Part shown: positions 59,679 through 64,000 of the stretch, one piece after another | Layout of the letters: every line of letters starts with the position of its first letter | Numbering within the stretch: position 1 is the stretch's first letter | NCBI GenBank assembly: GCA_034509735.1 | Contig: JACGWO010000002.1 | Coordinates: 48,667,115-48,731,114 of the forward strand | DNA length: 64,000 nucleotides | From: Sesamum alatum | Lineage: Eukaryota; Streptophyta; Magnoliopsida; Lamiales; Pedaliaceae | Direction: 5' to 3' | Notes under the pieces: generated by a model | What the model saw: the letters and a program-made list of their open reading frames with translations, nothing else | What the model was told of the DNA's origin: nothing | Database searches by the model: none | Translations under genes and position numbers: made by a program

Positions 59679-61736
59679 ATGGCTTTACGAGACGGGTCGT
59701 TGAACGATTTGCCCCCTCCATCGTACCGTAAGTGAAGTTTACTTATTTTAGTGTTGTGGGTTTCTGAATATGATTTCTTTTAGTATAAAAGAGAAGATTG
59801 TTGTAGTTTATTTGCTTGTGCATTTTTTTTTTCTTCTTTTTTGAGTTTGTTTTCATTTATGTTGTGATATGGACTTGTGGTGTGGGAGTTTTGTTGTTTG
59901 GTTGAATGGAGACAAATGGGAGACAGAGAACATGTGGGTTAATTTAATATGCTTTCATGTTGATTTTTTTTTTTTTTTTTGGCTTTGATCGGCTGAATAG
60001 CGGATTTTTGGTCCCCATTGGATTCTGCTACATACATAAGGGTTTGTGGGGCATACTATTTGTTTGTGTTGACTGTTGTATTGAATATATTAGTATGCTT
60101 TCATGTTGCATGCTTTTGTGTGTTGTTTAAGTTTTTTTATTGTCTCGAATCTGATTTGGCTTTTTTCTTTTTGTTTTTTGGATTTTCTGTTTTTGGTTCT
60201 TAAATTTTTACAGATTTCCTTGACCCTGCGGTTACATTAAGCATTCACCATGGGGGAGTTTTTAATGTTAACCCACCTCAATATGTTGGGGGCAAAGTTA
60301 GTAAATTTGACCATGTGGATCTAAACATGATAGGTTTTGAGTACTTAGATAAATTGTGTAAGGGGTTAGGTTATTTGCGGTTTAAAAGGTATTACAAGTA
60401 TGAGGAAAATAGGTTTGTTTTATTCACAGAAAGTCATCACATTTTGAACCTATGTCTTAAGCATGAGGATGATAGGGAGGTTGACATATATTTAGACCAT
60501 TTGGTGCTGAGTGATGCTGAAGGGGGGGGGGGGGGGGAGGCGGGCTTCTAATGCTGGTGGTGGGGATTACTCTGAAAATTCACAATTTGCAAATAGTGAT
60601 TTTGATGTTTGATGAGAGTTTGGAGGGTGTTTCCCAATTATTTGAGACTGTGGTTGAGGAGGTGGGGTTAGGTAGTCTGAATGGGGCTGGGGATGAAGAA
60701 ATTGATGAGGAAAATGGAGATGAGGAAAATGGTGAGAGTAGTGAAGAAGAAGGTGGTAATCCTATAGCAAATGTAAATCTGAGTGAAGGGGAAAACACAC
60801 AAATGCCTGATTGGGGAGAAGGGACTGATTGGGATCAGATTTCCTTGGAAGTTAGCAACTTCCTTGAGACTGGAAATTTTTCATCTCAATCAAGTTTTCA
60901 GCAACCTGTAAGTATTAATCTAATATTTTTTGTGTTCAATCTTTCTAGTTGTGAAACCTATAATGTGTTCAATTTTTCTGTTGCAGGTTGTCACTACGAT
61001 GTCCAGTCAAAGTGGACCAACCAAGAAGAGAAAATCTGTTGCAAATGAGAAACAACCTGTAAGTATTCAATTTGGTTTAATAAGCTTTTTAATTGTGAAA
61101 AAAACCCATATTTTACTTGCACTACAGGCTAGGAGAAGCACTAGACTACAAGGTGCAAATCCAGTTTCTAATGAAGTGATAGCTCAACCAGTAAGTTCAC
61201 TATTTCTGCATTCCCATTAAGTCCACTGAAGTATTCAATTGTTTTAATAAGCTTTTTAATGTTTTACACTTGCACTGCAGGCTAGGAGAAGCACTAGATT
61301 ACAAGGTACAAACCCAATTTCTAATGAAGTGATAACTCAACAAGTAAGTCCATTATTTCTGTTATAAATTTCACTCTTGGTTCATAGAGAATTGAAACTA
61401 ATTGTATTCACATTGTAGGCTACGAATACTGTACGATCCAATTTCAACCCTCCTAGAAGGATGCCAACTACTAATCTTCCAAATCCTACACCAATACCAC
61501 CAGCTAGAGGAGGGGTTACCATTCGACCACCAGTTCCTTTTGCAAGAGGCCATCTTCGAGTTCCAATAGGAATTTCAACGCAAAAGATGACACCCATTCA
61601 GCACCAGTTTAAGATCATTGACAAGGATGGCCAAAAGTATGTCACGATGAAAGGTTTGGAGGATGCACTCAATGCGAGGAGAGAAGCTGCAAACAAGGCA
61701 AGAAAGGAACTTGATGGAAAGGGAAAAAAATTGTAA
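59679..61736 (+). pseudogene. MULE-derived gene lacking the transposase core, frameshifted
   Basis: Readable exons: 59679-59727, 60214-about 60540, a further acidic exon to 60907, 60987-61058, 61128-61190, 61281-61343, 61419-61736 (stop). Exons 1-2 encode the N-terminal domain common in plant MULE proteins (IHHGGVFNV...YVGGKV...FDHVD). The frame then breaks at a G run (about 60522-60537) and again near 60609. After an Asp/Glu-rich stretch come small exons coding KKRKS and two copies of ARRSTRLQG, then a Pro-rich tail with PFARGHLRVP. The DDE transposase domain and SWIM zinc finger expected between the N- and C-terminal parts are absent. Intact splice sites suggest recent activity; the frame breaks could also be sequence errors at the homopolymer. 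Confidence 0.65.
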
Positions 61737-61924
61737 TACACCTTCAGTTTAGTGTGTTTTTGGCAGACAACTTTTGGTGGTGTAATAGCCTTACTGTTGA
61801 ATTTGCAAAACAACATTATTGACTTTGAAAGTTAATTGATTTTGGTGTTTCCAACAATCAATAGAAATGAATAATTTGGCAGGTTTTTTCCCCCTCAATA
61901 TAGTGGCAGAGTCTTGCACAGGAG

Positions 61925-62081
61925 CAAATTAACGGCTCCGTTAAATCGTTAACAAAAAATTCCGTTTGGGACCAAAAGTGAGAAAAAACGGAAGAAATAG
62001 GACTAAATGTGATACAAACATAACAAATTGGACCAAATCAAAAATGACCCTAAGATATGGAACCAAAAATATGATTTTCCC
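61925..62081 (-). repeat. MULE right terminal inverted repeat
   Basis: Reverse complement of the left terminal repeat; ends GATTTTCCC directly before the target duplication. Confidence 0.85.
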
Positions 62082-62879
62082 CAACATTTTGGTGTCTCCA
62101 TTTCGTTTTGTGTAGTTCTTTTTTCCAATTTTTTATTTTTAATATTATTTGATTTATTTTTTTTTAATTTTCTTCTTCTTTTCATAACCGCCAAATTGTC
62201 TATTTTTCTCAATTTTCACTATCTTCAACTTTTTTATTTTTTGTTTTTAACATTTGAATTTCTTTAATTAATTATGCACACTTATTTAGGTGTGCCACAC
62301 GCGCTAACGTCAATATGTGCTTATCCCTCTGGACAATTTCTGTTTTATTTTTTTTCCCTTTTACCTCTAAATCCTTGTATATTAACTTATTATTTAATTT
62401 ATACCTTATTGAATGTAAAAAGCATATAAAGTATTTTATTTTAAATAATGTTAAAGAATTCCATACATTCGTGAATTGTGTCACAAATTACCAAGTATAT
62501 ATTACTTGGCCGTAGATACGTACGTAGTAGAGTTATATTCTAAACAAGTTTGATGTTTGAACTTGCGAATTTGACTCAAGACTACTTAGCCACCAACACA
62601 ATCTCAAACAAGAACGATTTTGAACTTGGGATCAATTCTGCACAGATCTGAATATAATTTTGAACTGACGAAACCCGACAGAGACCCAAGTTATGAAAAT
62701 TAATTATGAAACTCCAGGAATTGGTAAATTCAAAACCGGAGGATAAAAAAGCAAAGCAAAAACTATTTACTGATAAGAAAATCAAGACGAAGAAATTAAT
62801 TGGCCGAAGAGAGAATGTCAATCCCATTTTCTAGGGTTCCACTATGTACATAGCAATCGTGTATCACGTAATGAATTCA

Positions 62880-62904
62880 AAAAAAAAAAAAAAAAAAAAA
62901 AAAG
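62880..62904. repeat. Poly(A) tract
   Basis: About 25 consecutive A followed by a GGAAGAAG-rich stretch, 30-55 bp beyond the stop codon of the minus-strand gene at 62936 (a T run in its transcript). Confidence 0.9.
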
Positions 62905-62935
62905 GAAGAAGAAGAAGATCACAAATTGCTATCAA

Positions 62936-63178
62936 TCAATAAGGGAGAACAGTCTCAAAACAGTTGATTCCATCGAGCTCCGGCGCAAACCTCAGCACTC
63001 GAATCCTCCTGTGAACTTCCTGCTTCTTCGCCGCCGACGAGCCGCTTACTTCCTTTGCCTCATCAGCCATATCGGCCTCCTTATTAGAAGGAGATGGCAG
63101 CCGAGAAAGGGCGGCAACTTTCCGGCGGATAGACTCGGCGACAAGCGTGTAGAATGGGGTAAGAATCGACATCGACAT
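62936..63178 (-). CDS. Small protein with C-terminal APELDGINCFET motif
   Basis: 80 aa, single exon. The N-terminus is a short amphipathic or hydrophobic segment (MSMSILTPFYTLVAESIRRK), the middle is charged and low complexity, and a basic stretch (HRRIRVLRF) precedes the C-terminal motif APELDGINCFET. The motif is shared with the 71-aa protein at 56584-56799, in the same orientation 6 kb away, and suggests an old duplication. A TATATATA box lies 113-120 bp upstream of the ATG. Function unknown. Confidence 0.65.
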   Translation of the reverse strand: MSMSILTPFYTLVAESIRRKVAALSRLPSPSNKEADMADEAKEVSGSSAAKKQEVHRRIRVLRFAPELDGINCFETVLPY

Positions 63179-64000
63179 GGCTGGCTGAATTCGATCGAGA
63201 AGTCCACAAACAAAAGGATTGAAATTGAAAAGAAGAAGATCGAGGTGCGGGAATTCTGTGAATGAGGAGAGACGTGGTGGTGGGAAGAAGTATATATAGA
63301 AGAGAGGAAGAGAGTAGTGTTTGAGAGGGAAGGAGTGAAGTGTGATTGGATTAGGAAGAGGCGGGTGGTATAAGTATTATGGATATAGGATTCCTGAGCT
63401 TGGCGGGATGGGAAGAAGCACCATGCGCTCTGCGTGTATCCCTTAGGATTGAATTTCCTCTTGCACTCTATTACATCTTTTACTTCATTTAATATATGTC
63501 CGATATCCTGTATAAAATCTCTTCAAATAAAATATATTATATCATTTTTATACACGTGATATGTATGTATTGGATGAGGTTGATGCGCAGGACGATATCA
63601 TTGACTTTCTGCTCGTAGTGTTGTATTCTGAAAGTTTCCAGTCCTGCTTCAAAAAGGATAACTTTCTCTAATCCGTACAACAAGTTAAAGAGGAGTTTCA
63701 CTTGTGGTTGATTTGGGGGTGGTCCTGTAGGACCACAACACGTTGGGCGGGGCGTCAACCCACTGCCCTCCTGCTTGTTTCTGCATGGTCTCAATGCCTT
63801 GCACCAAGATGCAGTTTGTAACTTTTATCTACACATTGGTTTGGGGTAAGCTACAGAAGTGAAGCGCAGCTGGATGTCTAGGTCAACACACCAGTTTTGG
63901 GTTTTTCAGCCCTGAAACTGACGACCATTGTTAGAAATAATTACATGATGTCTTCTTTATACGCGCGCATTGTATGTGTATATTGAATGAAATAAAAGAT
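63179..64000. other. Promoter flank and repeat-like sequence to window end
   Basis: The first 250 bp is GA-rich 5' flank of the minus-strand small gene. At 63470-63590 and 63940-64000 there are words such as cattgtatgtgtatattgaatgaaataaaa, resembling the MITE end at 16380-16441; the last one is cut by the window edge. Confidence 0.4.
63291..63298 (-). promoter_or_regulatory. TATA box of the 80-aa gene
   Basis: TATATATA on either strand, 113-120 bp upstream of the ATG at 63178; the intervening sequence is GA-rich and suits a short 5'UTR. Confidence 0.55.

Larger units (their letters stand above)
59264..62081 (+). mobile_element. Mutator-like element (MULE), non-autonomous
   Basis: 2,818 bp bounded by inverted repeats of about 150 bp (left GGGAAAATCGTATTTTTGGT, right end reverse-complemented GGGAAAATCATATTTTTGGT). 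It is flanked by CAACCTTTT (59255-59263) and CAACATTTT (62082-62090), a 9-bp duplication with one mismatch, which is the MULE hallmark. It contains a multi-exon gene with the N- and C-terminal parts of a MULE-type protein but no transposase core. Confidence 0.9.

Noticed and set aside
60580..60798. Ser/Pro-rich minus-strand open frame inside the MULE
   Set aside because: It is the complement of the acidic Glu/Gly-rich coding stretch; composition explains the open frame.
1..64000. CRISPR arrays, operons, Shine-Dalgarno sites and rRNA genes
   Set aside because: None seen; introns and plant gene families show the sequence is nuclear eukaryotic.

Overview
This is an AT-rich plant nuclear window. 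The genes are split by GT-AG introns, the products are plant-specific (caffeate O-methyltransferase-like enzymes, a pseudo-response regulator, an organellar mTERF, an NHL/LEA-2 protein), and the spaces between genes are filled with small inverted-repeat transposons. Protein similarity recalled from memory points to a eudicot, perhaps an asterid of the Lamiales type. I cannot fix the species.

Layout. 1-4.4 kb: decayed repeats and the 3' end of a Ty1/copia element on the minus strand. 4.46-12.74 kb: two tandem four-exon COMT-like O-methyltransferase genes with identical intron positions and diverged substrate pockets. 13.48-15.7 kb: NMD3 (minus), the 60S export adaptor, with a 5'UTR intron and seven TGGGCY boxes upstream. 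17.04-17.68 kb: an intronless NHL/LEA-2 membrane protein (minus). 17.8-25.7 kb: repeats, including a mini-Helitron candidate and two cases of one inverted-repeat element inserted in another. 26.53-29.90 kb: an eight-exon PRR5-like clock gene (minus) with evening elements upstream. 33.6-36.0 kb: a ~104-bp tandem array, a tRNA-like repeat and a 1.5-kb foldback. 38.65-40.33 kb: an mTERF8/pTAC15-like gene (minus). 41.99-44.05 kb: an unrecognised two-exon gene for a basic, probably nuclear protein (minus). 44.1-50.9 kb: gene-free, with three TIR/foldback elements. 50.92-54.38 kb: a six-exon START-domain lipid-binding protein (plus). 54.8-55.6 kb: a hAT-type MITE. 56.6 and 63.0 kb: two small minus-strand genes sharing a C-terminal motif. 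Between them, at 59.26-62.08 kb, lies a 2.8-kb Mutator-like element that keeps the ends of a MULE protein gene but not the catalytic core.

The genes form no operon or biosynthetic cluster; they are independently transcribed housekeeping, clock and metabolism genes. From memory, the combination COMT + small protein + START + mTERF8/pTAC15 resembles Arabidopsis AT5G54160-AT5G54180, so the window may be an expanded, repeat-inflated version of an old syntenic block. The most unusual items are a stop-free, in-frame 138-nt intron in the START gene, the long foldback, the core-deleted MULE with a duplicated exon, the nested MITEs, and active-site changes in the first COMT copy.
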